Shown one piece after another: positions 1-5,968 of a stretch of DNA of 11,151 nucleotides (the first letter of the stretch is position 1; each line of letters opens with the position of its first letter). Source of the stretch: Candidatus Heimdallarchaeota archaeon (GTDB lineage: Archaea > Asgardarchaeota > Heimdallarchaeia > Heimdallarchaeales > Kariarchaeaceae); contig JALUTL010000226.1 of assembly GCA_027016475.1 (NCBI GenBank), positions 1 through 11,151 of the forward strand. Reading direction: 5' to 3'. Below the pieces are notes generated by a model that made no database searches, was not told the DNA's origin, and saw only the letters and a program-made list of their open reading frames with translations. A program made the position numbers and the translations under genes.

Positions 1-2
1 CA

Positions 3-953
3 ACAGACTGGACGCTTGCTTTGATTAGTGTCATTTGTTTCGGCGTCGGCATGAGCTGTTTCTGGCCTGCCACCTTTGCATATTTAGGTGATGTGGCTTC
101 AGGAGATTACGGCAAATCGAATGGGCGGATTTTTCAGGCAGGGGACATTGGAGTAATAGGAGGTTCTTTGCTTGCCAAGATAGTGCTTGATGGATTAGAT
201 CTTAATCTAAAAGCCCTGTTCCTCGTCTCTTTTCTTTTGGGAATCATTTTCGTTTTCATAAGCGTAATGGTTCTTCCAGAGGTCATCTCCAATGAACATA
301 AGATCAATACAGACAACACCGCTCTCCATTTCATCAAATCCGTAAAGAATATGTGGAAAACATTTGTGGAAAATTCTTTGAACCCCCAACTGAGAAAAGT
401 GTATCTTCTTCAGCTATTGATCGCGTTTACAGAGTTTGGGTTCCTCGCTTTTTTCCCTACTCTTTTTGTAGGATATGGATACTCCAAAGGACAGGTTGGA
501 GAACTAACCCTTTATGCAACACTTGCGTTGTTCCTTTTCAAGCCGATGTTGGGAGGTTTAGCGGATCAATTCAACTTTACAGGGATTGTGGCCATTTCCA
601 TGGGGGTCAATGCCCTCATAATCTACTTGTCTACTCTTGTTAGAGAATTTTGGCTTTTGACCATTCTCTATGTCGGATTTATTGGTGGAATGTTAAGTGC
701 CTATCCAGCGGTAAACAGTGCAACTGCCATAAATGCTGGATCGATACAACGAGGGTCAGCCTTGGGCGTGTTGGGAGTCTATGTTTCCTTGGGCCGGGCC
801 ATTTCCACCATGTATGTTGGTTTTCTTTATGACCTATTTCCTTTGGAAGCTTCCTTCCGCATATTTTCGCTTACGATATTATCGGGGATTGGGATAATTG
901 TTTTCGTGATTGGAAGAGAAAAAAGCCCCACAGTTGAAGGGGTTCCAGGCTAA
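3..953 (+). CDS. MFS transporter, 3' part (start outside window)
   Basis: This is the C-terminal 316 residues of a major facilitator superfamily membrane transporter. The frame is open to the left edge, so the true start and probably the first two or three membrane helices are missing. The visible part has about nine strongly hydrophobic segments. A hydrophilic central loop (around residues 95-125, rich in N, K and H) separates the two six-helix halves. An MFS motif-A-like loop, GGLADQFNFTG, follows helix 8, and a WPATFAYLGD segment near the left edge fits an early helix of the N-terminal half. MFS proteins move small solutes across the cytoplasmic membrane using ion gradients. The substrate cannot be read from this fragment. 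The gene ends 5 nt from the stop of the convergent acetyltransferase gene. An internal TTG at 21 could initiate but would discard obvious membrane sequence. Confidence 0.85.
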   Translation, partial: TDWTLALISVICFGVGMSCFWPATFAYLGDVASGDYGKSNGRIFQAGDIGVIGGSLLAKIVLDGLDLNLKALFLVSFLLGIIFVFISVMVLPEVISNEHKINTDNTALHFIKSVKNMWKTFVENSLNPQLRKVYLLQLLIAFTEFGFLAFFPTLFVGYGYSKGQVGELTLYATLALFLFKPMLGGLADQFNFTGIVAISMGVNALIIYLSTLVREFWLLTILYVGFIGGMLSAYPAVNSATAINAGSIQRGSALGVLGVYVSLGRAISTMYVGFLYDLFPLEASFRIFSLTILSGIGIIVFVIGREKSPTVEGVPG

Positions 954-964
954 AAAATTTAGGC
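948..964. terminator. Quasi-palindrome spanning two convergent stop codons
   Basis: The 17-nt sequence GGCTAAAAAATTTAGGC pairs with itself at six of seven positions. It contains the TAA stop of the transporter on the plus strand and the TAA stop of the acetyltransferase on the minus strand. It also gives each transcript a short A/T run. It could act as a bidirectional 3' end, but the stem is short and this is inference. Confidence 0.3.
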
Positions 965-1780
965 TTGAATACCGACTGCAAATTGGAATCTGTCAAAAGG
1001 TGCGAAACCAAGAGTTTCGTAAAGCTTTTGGGCAACTGTATTGTGCTCATTGACAAAGAGCGTAGGAATACGTCTGGTTCGTAATATCCCCAAAACCACA
1101 GCGGTTGTAAGCGCTTTGCCCAATCCTTTGCCACGATAATGCTCATCTACAGTGACATTACCGATTTGGACAGTATAAGGTGTCTCAAAATGTGTGCCGG
1201 CATAGCCTATGATCCTCTCTTTATCAAGTGCAACAACTGCAAGTTCAGATTGCAATTGCAGAGGATGAAACCAGTCCTCCATGGAATACCGATCAAGAAA
1301 TTCCTTAATTTCAGCGGCATCTTCTGATGTTGCAGCCCTTATCTCTGGCAGATGGTCAATACTTTCTACTGCAATCTCGTCTTTTTCAAGCCTCATGGCA
1401 ATGTCCACAAAATCGATTGTCCATCTATATTCATTCCAACCCAAAAAAGGTGGAGGTTGCCCCGCAGCATTTTCAAGCCCGATTGGATAGACCAAATTGA
1501 TTTGAGGATAACCGAGCCCGTTCACTTTTGCTCTTATGGCAGACCAGATTTCAGTTTGTCCATACGGGAAGATAACTGTTGGAAGCCGTCCTCCATGATA
1601 AATCGTAAACCCACCTACGATGTCCCCATGTGCAGAGGTTATTTTGTAGACCTCAGAAACTTGATTCATAGGAGAGTGAATATCCCCCAACAAGAGCAAG
1701 TTTTTGAATGTATTTTGAATGGCAATGGCCATGATGCGGGCAATTTCTTTGTTTGAACGAGTTAATTCTGCCTGATACAC
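959..1780 (-). CDS. GNAT N-acetyltransferase with extra N-terminal domain
   Basis: This 273-residue protein has a C-terminal GNAT fold, about residues 145-273. Acetyl-CoA-binding motif A is clear at residues 206-223 (IGNVTVDEHYRGKGLGKA, with R216-G217-K218-G219-L220-G221). A C-terminal FR47-like motif follows at 241-259 (LFVNEHNTVAQKLYETLGF). The first 140 residues look like a divergent first GNAT-like half, as in glycine N-acyltransferase-like and other tandem GNAT proteins, but no second acetyl-CoA motif is visible there. The enzyme should transfer an acyl group from CoA to an amine. The substrate is unknown. The start is taken as GTG at 1780 because a TATA-like TTTATT (minus strand, 1803-1808) is centred about 26 nt upstream, which fits a leaderless transcript. 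An internal ATG at codon 17 is the alternative. The gene is divergent from the structured RNA/dehydrogenase unit. Confidence 0.85.
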   Translation of the reverse strand: MYQAELTRSNKEIARIMAIAIQNTFKNLLLLGDIHSPMNQVSEVYKITSAHGDIVGGFTIYHGGRLPTVIFPYGQTEIWSAIRAKVNGLGYPQINLVYPIGLENAAGQPPPFLGWNEYRWTIDFVDIAMRLEKDEIAVESIDHLPEIRAATSEDAAEIKEFLDRYSMEDWFHPLQLQSELAVVALDKERIIGYAGTHFETPYTVQIGNVTVDEHYRGKGLGKALTTAVVLGILRTRRIPTLFVNEHNTVAQKLYETLGFAPFDRFQFAVGIQA

Positions 1781-1802
1781 AACAGCTAGTGCGAATTATT
1801 TC

Positions 1803-1808
1803 AATAAA
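1803..1808 (-). promoter_or_regulatory. TATA-like box for the acetyltransferase gene
   Basis: The minus-strand sequence TTTATT is centred about 26 nt before the GTG start at 1780. That is the usual archaeal spacing between TATA box and transcription start, so the mRNA would begin at or very near the start codon. Confidence 0.45.
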
Positions 1809-1833
1809 TGCTATGGTAACCCCAATCCAAAAT

Positions 1834-1842
1834 AGTTAAATT
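1834..1842 (+). promoter_or_regulatory. TATA-like box upstream of the structured RNA
   Basis: AGTTAAATT is centred at about 1838. With the standard archaeal spacing of about 26 nt, transcription would begin at about 1864, the first base of the 5' arm of the long stem described next. The match between predicted start and stem base is the main evidence for the box. Confidence 0.5.
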
Positions 1843-1863
1843 GTTGTGAGAGAATTGGTTTGT

Positions 1864-1936
1864 GCCGCGGAGGAGCGGGAGAATCTTTAGATTCGATGAG
1901 CAACTAATCGGGGTTTTGAGGGTGCTTCTTCGCGGC
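1864..1936 (+). ncRNA. Structured RNA element, family not recognised (leader or separate sRNA)
   Basis: GCCGCGGAGGAGC at 1864-1876 pairs over all 13 positions with GCTTCTTCGCGGC at 1924-1936. Two pairs are G-U, and a third G-U (1877 with 1923) extends the stem. G-U pairs on this strand would be A-C mismatches on the other, so the element should be transcribed from the plus strand. The roughly 45-nt interior holds a small hairpin (GAATC-TTTA-GATTC, 1881-1894) and an alternative one (CGAT at 1894-1897 with ATCG at 1907-1910). The segment is more G+C-rich than the surrounding intergenic DNA. It begins 26 nt after a TATA-like box and ends 46 nt before the dehydrogenase ATG. It could be a regulatory leader of that gene or a separate RNA ending at the T run at 1955-1959. 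It lacks tRNA T-loop sequence and clear C/D or H/ACA boxes. Confidence 0.55.
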
Positions 1937-1944
1937 TTTACCTG

Positions 1945-1968
1945 CAAAGTGACCTTTTTGAAAGGGAG
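1945..1968 (+). promoter_or_regulatory. Competing short hairpins over a possible ribosome-binding site
   Basis: CCTTT (1953-1957) can pair with AAAGG (1961-1965), which would partly cover the GGGAG at 1964-1968. Alternatively, AAAG (1946-1949) can pair with CTTT (1954-1957), which would free it. Two mutually exclusive hairpins below a large stem resemble a translation-control platform. Both stems are only 4-5 bp, so this is weak. Confidence 0.25.
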
Positions 1969-1982
1969 ACCTAAGTGCAGTT

Positions 1983-2780
1983 ATGAAGAACGTTTTGGTT
2001 ACGGGGAGCTCCACCGGTATCGGATTGGCATCAACAATGTATCTTGCAGAAAGAGGATATCATGTTTTTGCAGGAGCAAGAAAGGAGGCAGATCTGGAAA
2101 AACTTGGAGAGATTGCAAACGTTACACCATTGAAATTGGATGTAACAATTGAAAATGATCTGCAAAAGGTATTTAACATCATCGAAAGTGAGGGTCTATA
2201 TGCATTGGTCAACAATGCCGGTATCGCCTTGCCGGGCCCTCTGATGGAACTGACAAAAGCAGATTTGCAGAAGCAGTTTGATGTCAATGTTTTCGGTCTC
2301 CATGAAGTAACCCGATGGATGTTTCCATTGTTGTCAGCTCAACGCGGAAGAATTGTGAACATTGGGTCAATCGCAGGGGATATTGCCTCGCCATTTTTAG
2401 GTGCATACTCGATGAGCAAATTTGCCCTTGAGGCCTATTCGGATGCTCTGAGAAGAGAACTTGATCCTTTGGGCATCAAGGTCAGCTTGATTAAACCAGG
2501 TACAATTAAGACACCAATTTGGGAAAAAAGAGAAGTAGACCCTTCACGCTTTGAAGGATCCATGTTTGAAGACCGACTCAAGAAAATGGAGCGTTATTTG
2601 GGAAAGAAAGGAAAGTACCAAGGATTGCCTCCAGAAAAAGTAGCCAAGGCAGTCTACCACGCAATTGACAGCAAAAAACCAAAAATAAGGTATCTGATTA
2701 CAGAAAATAATTTTTCACATCGAGTTACCCGCAATCTTCCAGATTCTTTTATAGATTATTTTTTAAGGAAAAGACTTTAG
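1983..2780 (+). CDS. Short-chain dehydrogenase/reductase (SDR)
   Basis: This 265-residue cytoplasmic oxidoreductase is of classical SDR length. The Rossmann cofactor motif TGSSTGIG is at residues 7-14. Arg33 after the second strand (GARK) suggests preference for NADP(H). D53 (KLDV) fits the adenine-contact aspartate, NNAG is at 77-80, and N102 is the fourth catalytic-tetrad position. Ser129 (NIGSIAG), Tyr142 and Lys146 (YSMSK) form the catalytic set, and a PGTIKT loop is at 172-177. The substrate, an alcohol or ketone, cannot be read. The ATG at 1983 is the only start giving the complete Rossmann motif. GGGAG lies 14 nt upstream, somewhat far for a ribosome-binding site. Unlike its neighbours, the gene seems to have a long leader, and that leader carries the structured RNA. 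The 3' end overlaps the convergent hydrolase stop. Confidence 0.92.
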   Translation: MKNVLVTGSSTGIGLASTMYLAERGYHVFAGARKEADLEKLGEIANVTPLKLDVTIENDLQKVFNIIESEGLYALVNNAGIALPGPLMELTKADLQKQFDVNVFGLHEVTRWMFPLLSAQRGRIVNIGSIAGDIASPFLGAYSMSKFALEAYSDALRRELDPLGIKVSLIKPGTIKTPIWEKREVDPSRFEGSMFEDRLKKMERYLGKKGKYQGLPPEKVAKAVYHAIDSKKPKIRYLITENNFSHRVTRNLPDSFIDYFLRKRL

Positions 2781-3631
2781 GGAAGCAATGAAACTTTCTC
2801 CAAAAAAGCAAGAATAGCTTGCGCAATGGTGTCTTTTTCCAAATCAGCAACCATGACGTGACCAGTTTGTTCAAGCTCCAGATACTCTTTCTTTGTTGAG
2901 GAAACCCCATTTAGAATCAAGGATGCGTTGTAAATGGGTACTGTCTTATCGTTTTTGGATGCCACAACCAATATTGGGCATCTTATGCCCAGCAATGAAT
3001 TATAAGCAAGTTGGCATATCTTCAGTACATCTCTGGTCGATTTGAAATACATCCTGCCATAATTGTTCTGGATATACTTTACCAGAGGGTTTTCAAGAAG
3101 AGAAAGGTCTGCAAAGTGAAAATCGTGATAATTGAAGCGTAACCCTGTTCTGCCGAGAAGATTGATGAATATGCGGAGAGAAAGAGGAAAACGTACGGGT
3201 GATCCAAGTGTTACAACTGCCGCTATGTCCTGCATTCGAGCGGAATTGATCAACGATACTGTTCCTCCCATGGAATGCCCAATCAAGACAATTTTTCTTC
3301 CAGACTTTTCATTTTGAAGATAAGATATCGCTTGGCCATGTTTATCCAACCAATCCCTCCAAGAATACTTTCTAAGTTCATCCGAATTTTGCCCATGACC
3401 AGGAAGCAGTGGCAAAAGGATCCTATAGCCCGCGTTGGCCAGAAAATTTGCAATATACAGATTTTCGATATTTGTTCCGATAAAACCATGTTGGAATACT
3501 ATTCCCACATTGGATTTCTTTTCTCCAAGGATTGTATCTCCCAATGGCGGATAATCTTCCAAAGTTCGAATTGTTTTAATCCTTCTTTTTGCTTCATCCA
3601 GTGAAACCAGTTCCTGTTCAATAGGATTCAT
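2777..3631 (-). CDS. Alpha/beta hydrolase (carboxylesterase or lysophospholipase-like)
   Basis: This 284-residue serine hydrolase has a complete catalytic triad. Ser120 sits in the nucleophile elbow GHSMGG (118-123), Asp228 in SKNDKTVP, and His258 in TGHVMVADLEKD. The oxyanion-hole HG is in FQHGF (47-50). A variable cap region (about 145-210) lies between strand 6 and the Asp strand, as in Est30-type carboxylesterases and monoacylglycerol lipases. No signal peptide is visible, so it should act in the cytoplasm on carboxyl esters. The natural substrate is unknown. The ATG at 3631 is supported by a TATA-like TTTATTTC on the minus strand (3655-3662), centred about 27 nt upstream, which again suggests a leaderless mRNA. 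The stop overlaps the dehydrogenase stop by 4 nt in convergent orientation. Confidence 0.9.
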   Translation of the reverse strand: MNPIEQELVSLDEAKRRIKTIRTLEDYPPLGDTILGEKKSNVGIVFQHGFIGTNIENLYIANFLANAGYRILLPLLPGHGQNSDELRKYSWRDWLDKHGQAISYLQNEKSGRKIVLIGHSMGGTVSLINSARMQDIAAVVTLGSPVRFPLSLRIFINLLGRTGLRFNYHDFHFADLSLLENPLVKYIQNNYGRMYFKSTRDVLKICQLAYNSLLGIRCPILVVASKNDKTVPIYNASLILNGVSSTKKEYLELEQTGHVMVADLEKDTIAQAILAFLEKVSLLP

Positions 3632-3654
3632 TCAATGAACTTGCGTTTCTATAA

Positions 3655-3662
3655 GAAATAAA
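3655..3662 (-). promoter_or_regulatory. TATA-like box for the hydrolase gene
   Basis: The minus-strand sequence TTTATTTC is centred about 27 nt before the ATG at 3631. The predicted transcription start falls at or next to the start codon. Confidence 0.45.
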
Positions 3663-3682
3663 ATTTTTTGAACTCCCCAAAA

Positions 3683-4207
3683 TCAAGTAGTAAAAATAAT
3701 CCTGTGCATTGCCATCAAATCATTTTTGAAGGGAAGGAGATCATGAGGGAAGTCCTTCATTTCAATTGATGTGTTTAGGGGTCTTCCGAGGTCTTTCTTT
3801 TTCTTCCACATTTCGCTGTTGAATTCAATTATTTTTGATGTAAATGAAGTCCAATTTGGATTTACCTGTCCTTGTTCAGGGAAACATGTGGAATGCACAG
3901 GTGAGCCATAAATGATCTGATGCATAAAATTTGTCAGAAAAGGGCAAGTCAGGGCAAATCTTTGGTGAACGCCGTGAAATACTTTGCGTAGAGTATAGCG
4001 TTCATCCGCGGTATGGTTCGCTTTAAAGATTCCGTCAAAATTATAGACCCTTTGCTTGACCATTTCCATATAGTGAGAGGAGAAAAGTTCACCCACAAAT
4101 TGCCGAAGGGTTTTGTAAGGCTTGTTGAACTCGTATTCTTCATGGTCTTGTTTCCCTAGAGATCTAAAACATTTAAGGATCATATCCGTCCGTTCACGTT
4201 CAATCAT
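3683..4207 (-). CDS. Hypothetical protein, no recognised family
   Basis: This ORF encodes 174 residues from the ATG at 4207. That start has the best ribosome-binding site nearby, GGAGGGG immediately upstream (4210-4216). The frame stays open to an ATG at 4249, which would add 14 residues (188 total) and overlap the end of the next ORF in the arrangement ATGTATGTAG. The protein is mixed in charge and rich in F, M, H and K, with a KKKK run near residue 150. It has no membrane segment or signal peptide, and I see no nucleotide-binding or metal-binding motif. The composition is protein-like, so a real gene is plausible. It could also be the C-terminal part of a longer gene joined by frameshift to 4240-4614. 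Function unknown. Confidence 0.5.
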   Translation of the reverse strand: MIERERTDMILKCFRSLGKQDHEEYEFNKPYKTLRQFVGELFSSHYMEMVKQRVYNFDGIFKANHTADERYTLRKVFHGVHQRFALTCPFLTNFMHQIIYGSPVHSTCFPEQGQVNPNWTSFTSKIIEFNSEMWKKKKDLGRPLNTSIEMKDFPHDLLPFKNDLMAMHRIIFTT

Positions 4208-4209
4208 TT

Positions 4210-4216
4210 CCCCTCC
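4210..4216 (-). promoter_or_regulatory. Strong Shine-Dalgarno sequence that decides the start at 4207
   Basis: The minus-strand sequence GGAGGGG lies 2 nt from the ATG at 4207. It is the clearest ribosome-binding site in the window. It fits translation of a downstream gene in a two-gene transcript rather than a leaderless one. Confidence 0.5.
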
Positions 4217-4239
4217 AAAACCATATATTTTGGAACGCA

Positions 4240-4614
4240 CTACATACATTGTACAGGTTCAGAAGAACCATTTTGTGAAATGGGAAAATCTGGGGTTGTA
4301 CAGATAAAAAGTAGTCCCAAATGGGTCATCCCAATGCGATAGCGGCGAAATCGTCTCGCCAAGTCGTCTGAAGTGTCTGCTTCAGCGGCTAAATAAGTTT
4401 CCTCGCGGAACTTGACAATATCCAATAATGCATTCCTGAATGACTGTGTTAAATTCAGCCAACAACAATTCATCAGAGGGTAGAAGTTCAAATTCGTGAG
4501 ATAATTAAATTTTGAGGTGAAACGTCCAATGTGGAAAAGTTTGTTTAGAAATTTGGAACATCCTGCAAAACTCTTTTCAGAATAACGGATATCCGACCCG
4601 AGAGATGCCTCCAA
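4240..4614 (-). CDS. Hypothetical ORF, possibly 5'-truncated or degraded
   Basis: This is 124 residues from a TTG at 4614. The frame is open about 25 codons further upstream (to a TAG near 4695) but contains no ATG or GTG start there, so the gene may have lost its 5' end. A TATA-like GATATATGG (minus, 4642-4650) lies about 30 nt upstream of the TTG and would suit that start. Residues include a Cys-containing N-terminal part (FAGCSKFLNKLF, LMNCCWLN) and a basic DDLARRFRRYR segment. No family is recognised. It ends in ATGTATGTAG, so its last codons overlap a possible start of the next ORF. Positions 4336-4420 have a diverged second copy at 5800-5886. In that copy the equivalent frame has stop codons, which suggests this was once a coding sequence present in more than one copy. 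Confidence 0.35.
   Translation of the reverse strand: MEASLGSDIRYSEKSFAGCSKFLNKLFHIGRFTSKFNYLTNLNFYPLMNCCWLNLTQSFRNALLDIVKFREETYLAAEADTSDDLARRFRRYRIGMTHLGLLFICTTPDFPISQNGSSEPVQCM
4336..4420. repeat. Diverged direct repeat, copy A (inside hypothetical ORF)
   Basis: This segment aligns with 5800-5886 at about 64 of 85 positions with one 2-nt gap, in the same orientation. The longest identical runs are 13 nt (CGGCTAAATAAGT) and 9 nt (TCTCGCCAA). Most differences are transitions. On the minus strand it encodes IVKFREETYLAAEA and DDLARRFRRYR of the hypothetical ORF. Confidence 0.7.
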
Positions 4615-5041
4615 TGCACCAAAGAGGCGAACTGCTTCCCACCATATATCATTCGATATAGAAAGTCCACTGGCGTCTTGAAATTTTTTATACTAGTGTG
4701 AATTCTTTGTTTTCAGAAGGAAGTATAGAAATTGTACTTGCCAATTTTGAAACAAAAGAAAAATTAGTTCAAGGTTTTAAAACATTTTCTACACCCATTC
4801 TTCCAATTGTTGCCATTTTTGTTAACCAAAAACGGATCTTTACGTCAAAGAGTACGGAAATCTGAGAGATGCGGTTACGGAGAAGTGAAACATTCAAATC
4901 ATGATAAAAACAGATTCGAGATATTGGGCTAAACCATTTTCAATATTGCATCTTTTTTTAGAACGCACAACTGATCTCTTAAGGCATTGTCATTGCAGCA
5001 ACCTAGGATTCTATTAAGTAAGGGGTAATTAGAGAAAAATT
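4615..5041. other. A/T-rich stretch with no convincing gene
   Basis: These 427 nt are A/T-rich with stops in all frames. The longest plausible item is a 55-codon plus-strand ORF (4698-4865, GTG start). Its translation (SIEIVLANFETKEKLVQGF and onward) is protein-like in composition, but it has no TATA box at the right distance, no ribosome-binding site and no recognised family. TATA-like sequences occur near 4642-4650 and 4683-4692. Positions 4866-5041 show nothing I can assign. Confidence 0.5.
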
Positions 5042-5486
5042 TTACGTGTTATTGATGAAATCAGGGGAATGGAATTTTTCAGGAATAGATACCATTATCC
5101 CTACCTGTTTCGCTTTTTTCCTGAGGTTTGCATCACTGGTCACCGAATTGCTTCTGAAATTCTTGCTGTACCAAAATAATTGCGTCAGGCATTTTGATCC
5201 CCAGGTCTCCTCTGATTTTTGCAGTCTCAATTGCGGTTCTGAGATCATAATCCATGATTTCCAAATTGTTGAAGAATAGGATTGATTGCAGTGCCTGTTC
5301 TCCTCTTGTCATTTCCCCTTTCATGAAGAACCTTGTAAGTATTTCCGTGATGCTTATGACGCCAGTCAATCTTTGGTGGTTCCCGATGGCAATTGAGCTG
5401 AGCAGTTTTGATGACCCTTCTACAAACTTCTCTTCCTCAGCCAAGACGTTAATGAAAATGTTTGTGTCTAGAAGCAGGGGGTTCAT
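5042..5486 (-). pseudogene. vapC: VapC-type PIN-domain toxin, frameshifted
   Basis: From the ATG at 5486 the first frame gives 117 residues of a PIN ribonuclease, then a stop at 5133-5135. Active-site acidic residues D7 (LLLDTNIFI), E48 (ITEIL) and D101 (KMPDAIIL) are present. The rest of the domain continues in another frame as NSVTSDANLRKKAKQVGIMVSIPEKF and ends at 5042. This is the usual PIN C-terminus with the T-x-D acidic position. The total of 445 nt is one base over a multiple of three, so one insertion or a two-base deletion lies near 5140-5165. VapC proteins cleave RNA, often tRNA, and are neutralised by VapB. The shortened product lacks the last active-site strand and is probably inactive, unless the shift is a sequencing error or is bypassed. 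ATG overlaps the vapB stop (ATGA). A GTG at 5495 is a less likely start. Confidence 0.75.
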
Positions 5487-5746
5487 TCTTCCCACTCTTC
5501 TCTTAACCTGTCCTGTAGGTCGGATGATATTATCCTCTTCCCAAGACCGCGAAGGGTCTCAACTGGATTTTCAACCGCTTTCTTGATTACAAGGTCGCCG
5601 TCTTTCAGTATGAATATCACTGCTTCACCAGGACGGATGTTGGGAATCTTTCGGAATTTGCTGGGAATGGTAACCTGTCCCTTGATGGTGACTTTACTGA
5701 TCTCCAGGCGTATATGTAATACGTCCCTCCCTAATAAGTATTCCAT
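5483..5746 (-). CDS. vapB: VapB-type antitoxin, AbrB/SpoVT DNA-binding domain
   Basis: This 87-residue protein has a swapped-hairpin AbrB domain at about residues 16-58 (ISKVTIKGQVTIPSKFRKI, then PGEAVIFILKDGDLVIKKA). This is the DNA-binding module of VapB/MazE-type antitoxins. The C-terminal 30 residues, with the acidic tail LREEWEE, would bind and block the toxin. It should repress its own promoter alone or with VapC. The frame is open to 5818, but the ATG at 5746 is preferred. GTTAAAC on the minus strand (5776-5782) sits about 33 nt upstream and would put transcription start about 7 nt before this ATG. The upstream extension also enters a degraded repeat. Its stop overlaps the vapC ATG by 4 nt, so the two are translationally coupled. 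Confidence 0.85.
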   Translation of the reverse strand: MEYLLGRDVLHIRLEISKVTIKGQVTIPSKFRKIPNIRPGEAVIFILKDGDLVIKKAVENPVETLRGLGKRIISSDLQDRLREEWEE

Positions 5747-5775
5747 TGGTAGTGACTGCTTTCTGAATGTACCTT

Positions 5776-5782
5776 GTTTAAC
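5776..5782 (-). promoter_or_regulatory. TATA-like box for vapBC
   Basis: The minus-strand sequence GTTAAAC is centred at about 5779. Standard spacing puts transcription start near 5753, leaving a leader of about 7 nt before the ATG at 5746. Confidence 0.4.
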
Positions 5783-5799
5783 TGAAGGGTGAAATCCAT

Positions 5800-5886
5800 G
5801 GGATGGTGACGAAATCATCTCGCCAAACCGTTTGAAGCGAATATGCTTTAACGGCTAAATAAGTCCCTTAACGGGACTAAACGATA
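5800..5886. repeat. Diverged direct repeat, copy B (coding relic)
   Basis: This is the second copy of the 4336-4420 segment. Read on the minus strand it gives IV*SR*GTYLAVKA where copy A has IVKFREETYLAAEA. After a 2-nt frame shift it gives GLAR*FRHHP where copy A has DLARRFRRYR. In-frame stops and the frame change indicate a decayed coding fragment rather than a functional repeat. The two copies enclose 1.4 kb that includes vapBC. Confidence 0.65.
5862..5878. repeat. Small perfect hairpin within repeat copy B
   Basis: AGTCCC and GGGACT pair around the loop TTAAC. Copy A has the related but imperfect AAGTTTCC-TCGC-GGAACTT at the same place, so the ability to pair is partly kept between copies. 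It could be a terminator or protein site, or chance. Confidence 0.3.
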
Positions 5887-5937
5887 GTTTTGTTCCGAAC
5901 CAAATTTTTTCTGGTAGCCTGAGTAAAAAGAACAAAA

Positions 5938-5946
5938 CTTAAATTA
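5938..5946 (+). promoter_or_regulatory. TATA-like box for the GTPase gene
   Basis: CTTAAATTA is centred at about 5942. Standard spacing puts the transcription start at about 5968, directly at the TTG start codon at 5969. This supports the TTG start and a leaderless mRNA. Confidence 0.5.
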
Positions 5947-5968
5947 ATGAAAACTATAAAAAAAAGCG

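Noticed and set aside
871..1146. Minus-strand ORF across the transporter/acetyltransferase junction
   Set aside because: It is a shadow frame; the acetyltransferase frame carries clear GNAT motifs over the same bases.
1864..1936. tRNA or tRNA-like gene
   Set aside because: The 13-bp continuous stem is longer than an acceptor stem, and no D-arm, anticodon arm or T-loop GTTCRA sequence is present.
1862..2152. Plus-strand ORF overlapping the RNA element and the SDR start
   Set aside because: Most of it lies in another frame of the SDR gene and its composition is not protein-like; the first part is better explained by the RNA stem.
4698..4865. Small 55-residue plus-strand ORF with GTG start
   Set aside because: The translation looks protein-like, but it is short, has no ribosome-binding site or correctly placed TATA box, and no family is recognised. 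It is mentioned only in the gap entry.
5747..5818. Longer VapB start at 5818
   Set aside because: The extra residues enter the degraded repeat, precede the AbrB domain without family support, and the TATA-like box at 5776-5782 lies within the extension.
4336..5886. CRISPR array
   Set aside because: There are only two copies, of about 85 nt and 75% identity, separated by 1.4 kb with genes between; no regular spacer structure.
3660..5890. Insertion sequence
   Set aside because: The repeats are direct, not terminal inverted; no DDE, HUH or serine/tyrosine recombinase motif is visible and no target-site duplication was found by eye.
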